A DNA stretch of 7,169 bases from Chitinophagaceae bacterium (GCA_947461495.1 CANHLV010000087.1:1-7169); one strand, 5' to 3'; shown: positions 1-6,746, numbered from the stretch's first letter. Notes: generated from the letters alone by a model not told the origin. A program made the numbers and translations.

Positions 1-1442
1 CCCAAACCTACATCAATCAATGTTTTTAAACGATGATGGATTTCAATCAGAATTCTTTTAGCCACTTGATTATCATATTCACTCAATTTCAATTTATCAA
101 ACCACACTTTTAAATCCTTAACTGGCCATTCACAGAGTTCGCCGATATGCTTACCGCCCACTTTAATATATAAAGCTTCTTTTCTTAAGCGGTAACCATT
201 ACAATCAGGACATAACGTTCTGCCTCTATATCGGCTCAATAAGACGCGGTATTGTACTTTATATAAATTTTGTTCTACTTCCTTAAAGAAATCATTAATG
301 CCATTCACATGCTCATTACCATTCCACAAAGCATCTAATTGCGCTTTGTTTAAATCAGCAATCGGTTTATGAACAGGGAAATCAAATCTCTTAGCTGCTC
401 GTATGAAGGCATCTTTCCAGATACTTAGCTTTTCTCCTTTCCATGGAGCTACTGCATCTTCATACAAACTTAGATTGATGTTGGGAATCACCAAATCACG
501 ATCAACACCTAATACCTGCGAAAATCCTTCGCAAGTTGGACAAGCGCCAAAAGGATTATTAAATGAAAATAAATTAGGAACAGGTTCTTCAAAAACCAAA
601 CCATCCAATTCAAATTTATTGCTGAAAGAAATGGTGGACTTATCATTAACCAATAATTGCATCGAACCTTCGCCTTCATAAAAAGCGGTATTCACAGAAT
701 CGGCGATACGATGTAAATCATCTTCATCAAATACTTTCTTTACTATTCTATCAATCAATAAAAATACTGTTGCCACTTCTTTCTTTGATTTCTTGCTTTT
801 GAAAATATCATTAGAAGCATCATTCAGCAAATCTTCGATTCGTAAAATGGTATTGTTAAAATAAATTCTGGAGAAGCCTTTTTGTAATAAAATATTCAAC
901 TCTTCGTTTACTTCTCGATGGGTACTCATTTTAAAATTCACCAGCATGAGTACCTTATCGCCATCGTTAAGTTTATTGATAGCATTCACTACATCAGCGA
1001 CATCGTCTTTTTTTACTTCGTTGCCACTGATAGGAGAAATTGTTTTTCCTGCACGTGCAAATAACAAACGCAGGTAATCATAAATTTCAGTCATGCTGCC
1101 AACAGTACTGCGTGGTGTTCTGGTAATAACTTTTTGTTCTATTGCAATAGCCGGACATAAACCATGAATATAATCTACATCAGGCTTATTCATTCGCTGC
1201 ATGAATTGGCGCGCATAAGCACTCAAACTTTCTGCATAACGACGTTGTCCTTCTGCAAACAAAGTATCGATAGTTAATGAAGATTTTCCTGATCCGGATA
1301 CACCTGTAACGACTGCTAATTTATTTCGTGGTATCGTTACCGTTATGTTCTTCAAATTGTGCACTCTTGCACCATGAATAACAATATCATTATTCTTAAT
1401 GATTGCCACTGTTTTCTGTTTTCCTGCTTTTACTGTTCCCAT
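1..1442 (-). CDS. uvrA: UvrA excinuclease ABC subunit A, N-terminal half (partial, runs off left edge)
   Basis: This is the damage-recognition ATPase of nucleotide excision repair; UvrA acts in the cytoplasm as a dimer and loads UvrB at lesions. About 480 codons are open from the ATG at 1442 to the window edge, roughly half of the usual 940 or so residues. Seen directly: a Walker A motif GVSGSGKSS at residues 47-55, then FAEGQRRYAESLSAYARQF and the SPISG segment near 137, all typical of UvrA. FSFNNPFGACPTC ends at Cys304, and CPDCNGYRL (Cys411/Cys414) follows. The first cysteine pair of zinc module I is absent: residues 277-280 read F-E-L-D where E. coli UvrA has C-x-x-C. From memory this is common in Bacteroidota, so I do not read it as damage. 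The ABC signature of the first ATPase and the whole second ATPase lie outside the window. The ATG at 1442 gives the expected short lead-in before VIHGARVHNLKNI. The gene is divergent from the sigma factor gene, and no convincing promoter was found for it. Confidence 0.97.
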   Translation of the reverse strand, partial: MGTVKAGKQKTVAIIKNNDIVIHGARVHNLKNITVTIPRNKLAVVTGVSGSGKSSLTIDTLFAEGQRRYAESLSAYARQFMQRMNKPDVDYIHGLCPAIAIEQKVITRTPRSTVGSMTEIYDYLRLLFARAGKTISPISGNEVKKDDVADVVNAINKLNDGDKVLMLVNFKMSTHREVNEELNILLQKGFSRIYFNNTILRIEDLLNDASNDIFKSKKSKKEVATVFLLIDRIVKKVFDEDDLHRIADSVNTAFYEGEGSMQLLVNDKSTISFSNKFELDGLVFEEPVPNLFSFNNPFGACPTCEGFSQVLGVDRDLVIPNINLSLYEDAVAPWKGEKLSIWKDAFIRAAKRFDFPVHKPIADLNKAQLDALWNGNEHVNGINDFFKEVEQNLYKVQYRVLLSRYRGRTLCPDCNGYRLRKEALYIKVGGKHIGELCEWPVKDLKVWFDKLKLSEYDNQVAKRILIEIHHRLKTLIDVGL

Positions 1443-1534
1443 ATAATACTGCGAAAATAGGCTAAGAATACGGATTTTACTGCTGTTTTGAGCCTTGTTG
1501 ATAAATATACTGCGTAAAACTACGTATGCTTTCT

Positions 1535-1548
1535 GAGCACTAGTACTC
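1535..1548. repeat. Imperfect 14-bp palindrome next to a -7 box
   Basis: GAGCACTAGTACTC pairs with its own reverse complement at six of seven positions; only the C/A pair at 1538/1545 fails. It directly abuts the upstream TATTTTTG box at 1549-1556, where it would fill the promoter spacer. That is a suitable place for a dimeric repressor to bind, but an operator role is inference, and 14 bp of near-symmetry can arise by chance. Confidence 0.3.
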
Positions 1549-1556
1549 TATTTTTG
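1549..1556 (+). promoter_or_regulatory. Upstream candidate -7 box (TATTTTTG)
   Basis: This is an exact match to the Bacteroidota -7 consensus TAnnTTTG, within the first copy of the 13-bp repeat ACTCTATTTTTGA. No TTG lies 17-23 bp upstream, so the -33 half is missing and the call is weaker than the downstream copy. It could be a second, regulated start for the sigma factor gene. Confidence 0.3.
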
Positions 1557-1585
1557 ATTTTACACAAAAAATGTTTTAAAAATAT

Positions 1586-1615
1586 TTTGAATGGTGATTT
1601 TTAACTCTATTTTTG
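1586..1615 (+). promoter_or_regulatory. Candidate Bacteroidota-type promoter of the sigma factor gene
   Basis: TTTG at 1586-1589 and TATTTTTG at 1608-1615 match the known -33 TTTG and -7 TAnnTTTG elements, with an 18-bp spacer inside the reported 17-23 bp range. Transcription would start near 1622. That gives a leader of about 27 nt to the ATG at 1649 or about 117 nt to the preferred ATG at 1739. The region is AT-rich, so chance matches are possible. Confidence 0.55.
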
Positions 1616-1738
1616 AATTCTAATATCCAAACGAAGTGAAAAGCCGCCATGAGTTACTACAAGCAGCTTCCGCGAAATTTCTCTCTCTTTTGGAGTATTA
1701 AACCAAAATCCTTTAACCAATCAAAACCTGTAGTTCTC

Positions 1739-2320
1739 ATGAAAAATCTTTCTACTCTAACCGATCAACAATTAGTACGTTCTTACATGGACGGTAATGC
1801 AAATGCTCTTTCTGTATTAGTAGAGCGTTACAAAGACAAAATTTTCACGTCTATTTACTTATTAGTAAAAGATAAGTATTTAGCCGAAGACATTTTCCAG
1901 GATGTATTTATCCGTATCATCGACACTTTAAGAAATGGTCGTTATACAGACGAAGGTAAATTCTTACCATGGGCAATGCGTATCGCTCACAACATGTGTG
2001 TAGATCATTTCAGAAAAGTAAAACGCAGTCCAAGCATCAAAACCAGCGATGATCATGACATTTTCGAAGTATTGAACTTTTCAGAAGCTGGTGCTGATCA
2101 AAAAATTATGGCCGGACAAAGCCATGACCGTGTTAGAAAAATGGTAGATATGCTTCCTGAAGATCAAAAAGAAGTAATCATCTTACGTCACTATGCTGAT
2201 TTAAGCTTTAAAGAAATCGCTGACATGACAAACTGCAGCATCAACACTGCTTTGGGAAGAATGCGTTATGGTTTGATTAACCTACGCAAAATGATGACCG
2301 AAAAACAAATAGCACTTTAA
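1739..2320 (+). CDS. ECF-type RNA polymerase sigma-70 family factor
   Basis: A 193-residue group 4 (ECF) sigma factor that would direct RNA polymerase to a specific promoter set. Region 2 covers roughly residues 20-95, with VERYKDKIFTSIYLLVKDKY, then AEDIFQDVFIRIIDTL, then FLPWAMRIAHNMCVDHFRK. Region 4 lies at about 140-187, with LPEDQKEVIILRHY and the helix-turn-helix FKEIADMTNCSINTALGRM. The two are joined by a short acidic linker, and region 3 is absent, as in ECF factors. The frame is open back to an in-frame ATG at 1649, adding 30 residues. I prefer 1739 because the family usually begins close to LSTLTDQQLV. The extension also uses CGA, CCG and CTC codons, which the body seems to avoid. 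Neither start has a Shine-Dalgarno sequence. No anti-sigma gene is adjacent, so activity may be set by transcription. The regulon is unknown. A strong terminator follows. Confidence 0.92.
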   Translation: MKNLSTLTDQQLVRSYMDGNANALSVLVERYKDKIFTSIYLLVKDKYLAEDIFQDVFIRIIDTLRNGRYTDEGKFLPWAMRIAHNMCVDHFRKVKRSPSIKTSDDHDIFEVLNFSEAGADQKIMAGQSHDRVRKMVDMLPEDQKEVIILRHYADLSFKEIADMTNCSINTALGRMRYGLINLRKMMTEKQIAL

Positions 2321-2347
2321 TTTAAATTATTTAGCAATAAACACATT

Positions 2348-2388
2348 TAGCAACTCTCATTTCGATATTGAGAGTTGCTATTTTTTTT
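2348..2388 (+). terminator. Intrinsic terminator of the sigma factor gene
   Basis: The stem is AGCAACTCTCA (2349-2359) with TGAGAGTTGCT (2369-2379), plus a closing T-A pair (2348/2380) and a 9-nt loop. An uninterrupted run of eight T residues (2381-2388) follows on the plus strand. It begins 27 nt after the sigma factor stop. The right arm and T-run overlap the last codons of the convergent dsbD-like gene. No comparable T-run exists on the minus strand, so it looks one-directional. Confidence 0.9.
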
Positions 2389-4372
2389 GGAATGTTTCCA
2401 GGCCGCATTTCAACCACTCTAAATAATCTGTTTTACTATCCGTATAACCAACAGGATGATTTAATAAAACCTCATCAGTGTTGATGATCGCATATAAAGG
2501 CTGAGCGTTATTAGCAAAATTTTCCGTTTCAAAAGTGGCCCATAAATCTCCATAAGTAACGATTTCTTTATTAGAACCGTCTTTTGTTTTATAAGTAAAT
2601 TGTTGTGATACGGGCAGGGCTTTTTTATCATCAACATATAATGAAACAACAATGAAATGATCAACCATCATTTTGTTTACATCAGCATCACTCCAGATAT
2701 TTTCTTCAGTTCTTCTACAATTCACACAGGCATAGCCGGTAAAGTCGAGTAAAATAGGCTTTTTCTCTGCTTTTGCCATTTCCAATCCTTCTGTGTAATT
2801 TTTCGTACATCTCAAATTGAAAATACAATCTGATTTTTTTTCATAAATACTATAGTATAACGGTGGCGGGAAACCGCTGATTAATTTCAAATTGGCCCAT
2901 TTGGTATTCGTAACACCCGGAATCAAATACAATGTGAAAAGCAAAACAAAATAGCCTAATATTTTTCTAGCCTTTGTAATATTTTGATTAGGGTTATCAT
3001 GTTTGAATTTGAGCTTCCCTAAAATGTATAAACTCAATAAGAATCCTACAATAATCCAAACACCGATAAAAATTTCTCTTTTTAGAATACCCCAATGTTT
3101 AACCAAGTCGGCGTTAGATAAAAATTTAAAAGCCAATGCCAGTTCGAGAAAACCCAAAACTACTTTTACTGTATTTAACCAACCGCCGGATTTAGGCATG
3201 GATTGCAACCATTTGGGGAACATGGCAAACAACGCAAAAGGCAATGCCAAAGCCAGTCCAAAACCACCCATACCAAAAGTAAGTTGCATGGCTCCCCCAT
3301 TTGTCGCCAAAGAGCCCGCCAGTAAAGAACCTAAAATAGGACCCGTACAAGAAAATGAAACCAACGCCAAAGTCAAGGCCATAAAGAAAATTCCCAGAAT
3401 GTTTCCAACACCTGCTTTACTATCTGCACCGGATGAAATGCTTGCAGGCAATGTAATTTCATAAAACCCAAAAAATGAAAAAGCGAAAAATACAAATACA
3501 ATAAAGAAAACAACATTTAGATATACATTGGTGGAAATGTTATTTAAAAATTCAGGATTGATAGAATCTAAAAAATGAAAGGGCAAACTCAGCAACACAT
3601 AAATCAAGAAGATGAAAAAGCCATATAAAAAAGCATTCGAAACGCCTTCTTTTTTTGAATGTGCTTTCTTGGTGAAAAATGAAACCGTTAACGGAATCAT
3701 CGGAAACACACAAGGAGTTAACAATGCAATCAATCCGCCCAAAAAGCCAATAAAGAATATGCCCATCAAACTTTTCGACGTGGTATCTTCTTCCGGTTTT
3801 TGATTAACGCCACATTGACTTAGTGGTTTATTAATATCAATTGAAGGCTTCAAAATAGAAAACGTTTTTTCTGCTGATGCACTTTGATTGATCACTATTT
3901 TAATTTTCTGCTCATCAGTGATAAAATTGTTACCACTAGCGGCTTCATATTTCAATAGTATTTTTATTGCAGCAGGGAAAATACCATTACAGGTAACCAA
4001 TTGAGTAAATACAAGACTATCTTGGTAAACGAGCTTTTGTTTGTTTTCAAAAACTTCATCATTGATATTTGCTGTTTTGGAACTTATTACCAATTTTTCT
4101 GCACTTATAGTTGAGTCATCTATAAATACAACTGGGCCTGCTAATTCTTCAGCCACATCCGTTGCATATATGTGCCAAGTCTTGGGGATATCTCCTTTAA
4201 CCGACAACTTGATTTGAGTATCATTTAGTTTTTCAAAACCCACAGTCCAGGCAATAGGAGCTACATCCAAGCTTCCACTGGAAACAGACATGGTTGTGCT
4301 GTCTTGTGCATTTGTAATGATTGAAAATAAAAAAGCAATTAAAAGAAGCGGGATTGATTTAAATACATTCAT
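2378..4372 (-). CDS. dsbD: DsbD-type protein-disulfide reductase with degenerate alpha domain (alpha-beta-gamma architecture)
   Basis: An inner-membrane protein of 664 residues that in its family moves electrons from cytoplasmic thioredoxin to periplasmic thiols. A signal peptide (residues 1-22, cut after ITNA) precedes an alpha-like domain at about 35-165 with a WHIY motif. The CcdA-like membrane domain spans about 200-487 with roughly eight hydrophobic helices. It carries the paired redox cysteines Cys221 (TPCVFPMIP) and Cys342 (FSCTGP). The C-terminal thioredoxin-like gamma domain has Cys549-Val-Asn-Cys552 in DFTGYACVNCR. Length and order match full DsbD. The oddity is the alpha domain. 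Aligned by eye to the upstream 151-residue protein, the two redox cysteine positions are Ala145 and Phe150, and its only cysteine, Cys128, lies elsewhere. Electron exit from this protein may therefore use another partner. The start codon lies 5 nt after the U-tract of a terminator-like hairpin, and the 3' end overlaps the sigma factor terminator. A specialised role, such as in cytochrome c maturation, is possible but not shown. Confidence 0.93.
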   Translation of the reverse strand: MNVFKSIPLLLIAFLFSIITNAQDSTTMSVSSGSLDVAPIAWTVGFEKLNDTQIKLSVKGDIPKTWHIYATDVAEELAGPVVFIDDSTISAEKLVISSKTANINDEVFENKQKLVYQDSLVFTQLVTCNGIFPAAIKILLKYEAASGNNFITDEQKIKIVINQSASAEKTFSILKPSIDINKPLSQCGVNQKPEEDTTSKSLMGIFFIGFLGGLIALLTPCVFPMIPLTVSFFTKKAHSKKEGVSNAFLYGFFIFLIYVLLSLPFHFLDSINPEFLNNISTNVYLNVVFFIVFVFFAFSFFGFYEITLPASISSGADSKAGVGNILGIFFMALTLALVSFSCTGPILGSLLAGSLATNGGAMQLTFGMGGFGLALALPFALFAMFPKWLQSMPKSGGWLNTVKVVLGFLELALAFKFLSNADLVKHWGILKREIFIGVWIIVGFLLSLYILGKLKFKHDNPNQNITKARKILGYFVLLFTLYLIPGVTNTKWANLKLISGFPPPLYYSIYEKKSDCIFNLRCTKNYTEGLEMAKAEKKPILLDFTGYACVNCRRTEENIWSDADVNKMMVDHFIVVSLYVDDKKALPVSQQFTYKTKDGSNKEIVTYGDLWATFETENFANNAQPLYAIINTDEVLLNHPVGYTDSKTDYLEWLKCGLETFQKK

Positions 4373-4377
4373 GTTGT

Positions 4378-4410
4378 AAAAATAAAAAATCCCGATTGAT
4401 TTCGGGATTT
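4378..4410 (-). terminator. Terminator-like hairpin between the two DsbD-family genes
   Basis: Read on the minus strand, the perfect 9-bp stem AAATCCCGA / TCGGGATTT (4402-4410 with 4387-4395) has a 6-nt loop, followed by T6-A-T5 (4389 down to 4378). It starts 13 nt after the stop codon of the small DsbD-alpha gene. Its U-tract ends only 5 nt before the ATG of the full-length dsbD. It is either a true terminator, so that dsbD depends on read-through or an internal promoter, or an attenuator. There is no T-run on the plus strand. Confidence 0.8.
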
Positions 4411-4423
4411 AATTGAATAATAG

Positions 4424-4879
4424 TTATTTACTTTCCAGCTTGATGGAAAAAGGAATTTCTTTAGGAGGTAGGCATCTTCTGTCGTTACAAACCATGTATA
4501 CAACAGTACCTTTGATTACAGTATTTGCTGTAGACTTAACATTCACTTTCTGCACAAAATCAACTTTTCCGTTATAAAATTTAAGTGTTGATTTGAAATT
4601 AGGATCGTAAAGACTTTCCAGTTTACCTACTTCTTTCACTTTTCCATCCAGTTTTACCAGTGGGTTTTTTACAAATGTAAAACTAGTGGGTTCGGGGCCC
4701 TCGCCTGCTTGCTGTGAGTAAATATGCCAATTCCCATCTACAGTTGCACTCATGTGAAGTTCATATTGCTTTGCGGAAATTTTAGTAGCGGAGAATACCC
4801 AGCTAACAGGATTTTCCACTTGAGCAAATCCAATGTTAACGATGAACATGAAGATTAATGCAAAAACTATTTTTTTCAT
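4424..4879 (-). CDS. Stand-alone DsbD alpha-domain (N-terminal domain) periplasmic protein
   Basis: A 151-residue exported protein equal to a single DsbD N-terminal (alpha) domain. A signal peptide (residues 1-19, MKKIVFALIF onwards, probably cut before Gln20) leaves a mature domain of about 130 residues. That domain has PVSW and NWHIY motifs and ends in YMVCNDRRCLPPKE. Cys131 and Cys136 sit where the redox-active CxxxxC pair of DsbD alpha domains lies. The domain would pass reducing equivalents to periplasmic partners after being reduced by a CcdA-like membrane domain. The full-length DsbD just downstream shares the W..WHIY framework but lacks both cysteines, so this protein may serve as its working alpha domain; that link is inference. 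The ATG at 4879 puts a typical Lys-Lys signal peptide at the very start. No clear promoter box was found in the 150 bp upstream. A hairpin terminator follows 13 nt after the stop. Confidence 0.88.
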   Translation of the reverse strand: MKKIVFALIFMFIVNIGFAQVENPVSWVFSATKISAKQYELHMSATVDGNWHIYSQQAGEGPEPTSFTFVKNPLVKLDGKVKEVGKLESLYDPNFKSTLKFYNGKVDFVQKVNVKSTANTVIKGTVVYMVCNDRRCLPPKEIPFSIKLESK

Positions 4880-5029
4880 GTGTTTATTTTAATTTTTCGT
4901 TATTGTCACATGTATACCCTAGATACTAATCCCCGTATGCTATGAGGCTTTCTCTTATGGGTATTTCATGCTGTTTTTTTAACGATTGTAAATATATACA
5001 CTCAATATTTTTATTCGAAATTATAAATG
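4880..5029. other. Intergenic region upstream of the DsbD-alpha gene
   Basis: A 150-bp AT-rich spacer between purQ and the small DsbD-family gene, both on the minus strand. It must hold the end of the purQ transcript and any promoter for the redox pair, but I found neither a T-tailed hairpin nor an exact TAnnTTTG box. Weak inverted repeats are present: CATGTG/CACATG at 4877-4882 and 4907-4912, touching the start codon, and ATACCC/GGGTAT at 4914-4919 and 4959-4964. Confidence 0.4.
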
Positions 5030-5713
5030 TTAAATCATCACGGCATCCAACTGAAAAAGAGAGTTGAATACAATTTTTCCGTCCTGATTGGCCAAATTCT
5101 TGCTGCAGGCTCTTTCCGGATGAGGCATCATGCCAAAAACATTTCTGTTTTCATTGCAAATACCGGCGATATTGTCTGTAGTGCCATTCGGATTGGCTGC
5201 AGGAGTAATCTCGCCATTTTCATTGCAATACTTGTAAATAACTTGATTATTGGCATATAATTTATCGAGAACCGATTTTTCTGCAAAATATCTGCCTTCT
5301 CCATGTGCAATAGGTATTTGCAAAGGCTTTTGAGAAGGTTCCAACATATCTTTCAAAAACACATTTTTACATACAAACTGCTGGTTGGCATTTTTCAGCA
5401 ACACGCCTGGAAGCAAACCACTTTCGCAAAGTATCTGAAATCCATTACAAACGCCAAGAACTTTACCACCATTATTGGCAAAATCAATCACAGATTGCAT
5501 CATCGGACTGAAACGTGCGATGGCACCACATCTTAGGTAATCGCCATAACTAAACCCACCCGGCAAAACGATACAATCTTCGGTAGAAAACATGCTAACA
5601 TCCTTGTCTTTATGCCAAAGCGTGATAACTTCCTTATTCAAATCATGCTGTAGAGCTTCTATCATATCTCTATCGCAGTTTGAACCCGGGAAAACGACTA
5701 CACCAAATTTCAT
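5030..5713 (-). CDS. purQ: Phosphoribosylformylglycinamidine synthase, glutaminase subunit PurQ
   Basis: The glutamine amidotransferase subunit of FGAM synthase. It hydrolyses glutamine and channels ammonia to PurL, with PurS as bridging subunit, in the fourth step of purine synthesis in the cytoplasm. The 227 residues fit the small separate PurQ type, not the fused PurL of enterobacteria. The class I glutaminase fold is plain: FGVVVFPGSNCDRD at 3-16, LPGGFSYGDYLRCGAIA at about 50-66, nucleophile Cys89 in GVCNGFQIL, and the catalytic pair His198 and Glu200 in MMPHPER. I chose the ATG at 5713. An upstream in-frame TTG at 5743 would add MWLLTIKILE, but it falls inside the candidate -7 box and lacks family support. 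No purL or purS is visible, so the purine genes are scattered here. The upstream DUF6427-like gene ends only 46 bp away, and the promoter appears to sit in that gap. Confidence 0.96.
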   Translation of the reverse strand: MKFGVVVFPGSNCDRDMIEALQHDLNKEVITLWHKDKDVSMFSTEDCIVLPGGFSYGDYLRCGAIARFSPMMQSVIDFANNGGKVLGVCNGFQILCESGLLPGVLLKNANQQFVCKNVFLKDMLEPSQKPLQIPIAHGEGRYFAEKSVLDKLYANNQVIYKYCNENGEITPAANPNGTTDNIAGICNENRNVFGMMPHPERACSKNLANQDGKIVFNSLFQLDAVMI

Positions 5714-5740
5714 TTCTAATATTTTAATTGTAAGGAGCCA

Positions 5741-5774
5741 CAAATTTACATCATGCCAATTAATGTATCACAAA
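5741..5774 (-). promoter_or_regulatory. Candidate purQ promoter
   Basis: On the minus strand, TTTG (5774-5771) is followed after 22 bp by TAAATTTG (5748-5741), an exact -7 match within the known spacing range. Transcription would begin near 5735, leaving a leader of about 22 nt before the ATG at 5713. The -33 element overlaps the last codons of the DUF6427-like gene, which suggests that purQ can be expressed independently of it. No PurR box or riboswitch fits in so short a leader. Confidence 0.55.
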
Positions 5775-6746
5775 ATAATATCCCATAATTATGGCTAAAA
5801 TAAAAAGCGACCAATGTGAGAATACAGAAAACCATCTTCTTTCTGGAAAAAGAAAGGCCGAAGCTGTGATTACGGATAATGGAATTAGTGAGAAAAAATA
5901 ATACATCAGTTCTGAGTCTATGTTTAAAAAAGGCAATAGCAATGCAAATAACAGAAACAAATAGAAAATAATCCAGCTTTTGCGGGATTGTACCAATAAT
6001 TTTCTCATATTTTGTTGAATAAATACGAAACCAGTAAACGCTGTAATGAAAATAATAGCCAAAGCTATCCATTCATAAATTGAAAAATAAATTTTTGGAA
6101 TGCTAACGCCTAAAATGGGATTCAACAATTTGACGTTGTTGCTTATTAAAAAAATAGCAGATCCAAGCAAATAGATTGGCGTGAATACACCAAGAATCAC
6201 AAGTATCCACTCAGGTATTCTGAATGCCCTGGTAATGCTCAATCCAAAAAAGATCAACAATAAAAAAACAATGGTGGGGGAATAAATTAAAATGGATAAT
6301 CCTAGCATCAATCCGATATTGTAAAATGTTTTATTGGCTTCTTGTACATGCTGCAATTTGCAAAGTCTTGCTATGATTAAAATAAGAAATGTCGATACAA
6401 TCATTAACGAGCTCAACACATACCAATATGAAAACAAAGACGTCAGTAGTAAATAACACATGGCTGTTAGGTGATTGGGCTTAGGGTAAAGCTTATTCTT
6501 GTTTACTACTTCATTTAACAAAAGCGCCTGAATATAAAGCAACAAAAAAGCCAATACCGCAAACAGCATTTTATTCCCTTTGAATGCGATATTGAGTGAT
6601 TCAATACAGATTTTGTATAAATAACTATCCTGTTTGGCAATGACTGGCATGTCAGGATTCATGAACATTGGCCATTTAATCATCAATCCATAAATCAACA
6701 ACAAAACATTATTATATGGAAGATTTGTTTTAAAGTTGCCTAGCAC
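5760..6746 (-). CDS. DUF6427-like multi-pass inner-membrane protein of unknown function
   Basis: A 328-residue, strongly hydrophobic protein with about nine or ten predicted membrane segments, roughly at 12-27, 60-80, 92-110, 113-128, 143-172, 180-202, 224-246, 262-277, 282-299 and 308-327. Short basic loops such as RAFRIPEW and QSRKSW separate some of them. The opening LGNFKTNLPYN, the NIGLMLGLSIL segment and RAFRIPEW recall the Bacteroidota family DUF6427, identified from memory. No catalytic motif is visible. I do not know its function, and old database labels such as carotene monooxygenase should not be trusted. The start is GTG at 6746; an initial M-L-G-x-F is the family's usual beginning, so it is preferred over later ATGs. 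The gene lies in the same direction as purQ and ends 46 bp before it. No terminator was found between them. Confidence 0.85.
   Translation of the reverse strand: MLGNFKTNLPYNNVLLLIYGLMIKWPMFMNPDMPVIAKQDSYLYKICIESLNIAFKGNKMLFAVLAFLLLYIQALLLNEVVNKNKLYPKPNHLTAMCYLLLTSLFSYWYVLSSLMIVSTFLILIIARLCKLQHVQEANKTFYNIGLMLGLSILIYSPTIVFLLLIFFGLSITRAFRIPEWILVILGVFTPIYLLGSAIFLISNNVKLLNPILGVSIPKIYFSIYEWIALAIIFITAFTGFVFIQQNMRKLLVQSRKSWIIFYLFLLFALLLPFLNIDSELMYYFFSLIPLSVITASAFLFPERRWFSVFSHWSLFILAIIMGYYFVIH

Larger units (their letters stand above)
1443..1738. other. Divergent intergenic region between uvrA and the sigma factor gene
   Basis: This AT-rich spacer of 206-296 bp, depending on the sigma factor start, separates two divergently transcribed genes. 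It holds two copies of ACTCTATTTTTGA (1545-1557 and 1604-1616), each containing an exact TAnnTTTG box, and an imperfect palindrome at 1535-1548. I see no RNA gene or terminator in it. The stretch 1649-1738 is either the 5' leader or an N-terminal extension of the sigma factor. Confidence 0.6.

Noticed and set aside
403..681. Plus-strand open frame of 92 codons
   Set aside because: It is antisense to the well-conserved UvrA frame and has no recognisable domain.
1452..1459. Minus-strand TATTTTCG as a -7 box for uvrA
   Set aside because: It has one mismatch in a key position, no -33 partner at the right distance, and lies only about 10 bp from the start codon.
3003..3464. Plus-strand open frame of 153 codons
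   Set aside because: It is the complement of the hydrophobic DsbD membrane domain; its proline- and lysine-rich composition is a by-product of the opposite strand.
4877..4964. Inverted repeats CATGTG/CACATG and ATACCC/GGGTAT as a riboswitch or operator
   Set aside because: The arms are only 6 bp with loops of 24 and 39 nt, and no known riboswitch core could be recognised.
5714..5743. TTG start giving PurQ ten extra N-terminal residues
   Set aside because: The TTG lies inside the candidate -7 box, and PurQ proteins begin at MKFGV or close to it.
5746..6072. Minus-strand open frame of 108 codons overlapping the DUF6427-like gene
   Set aside because: It is a shifted frame within a longer gene that has family-like features; it has no independent support.
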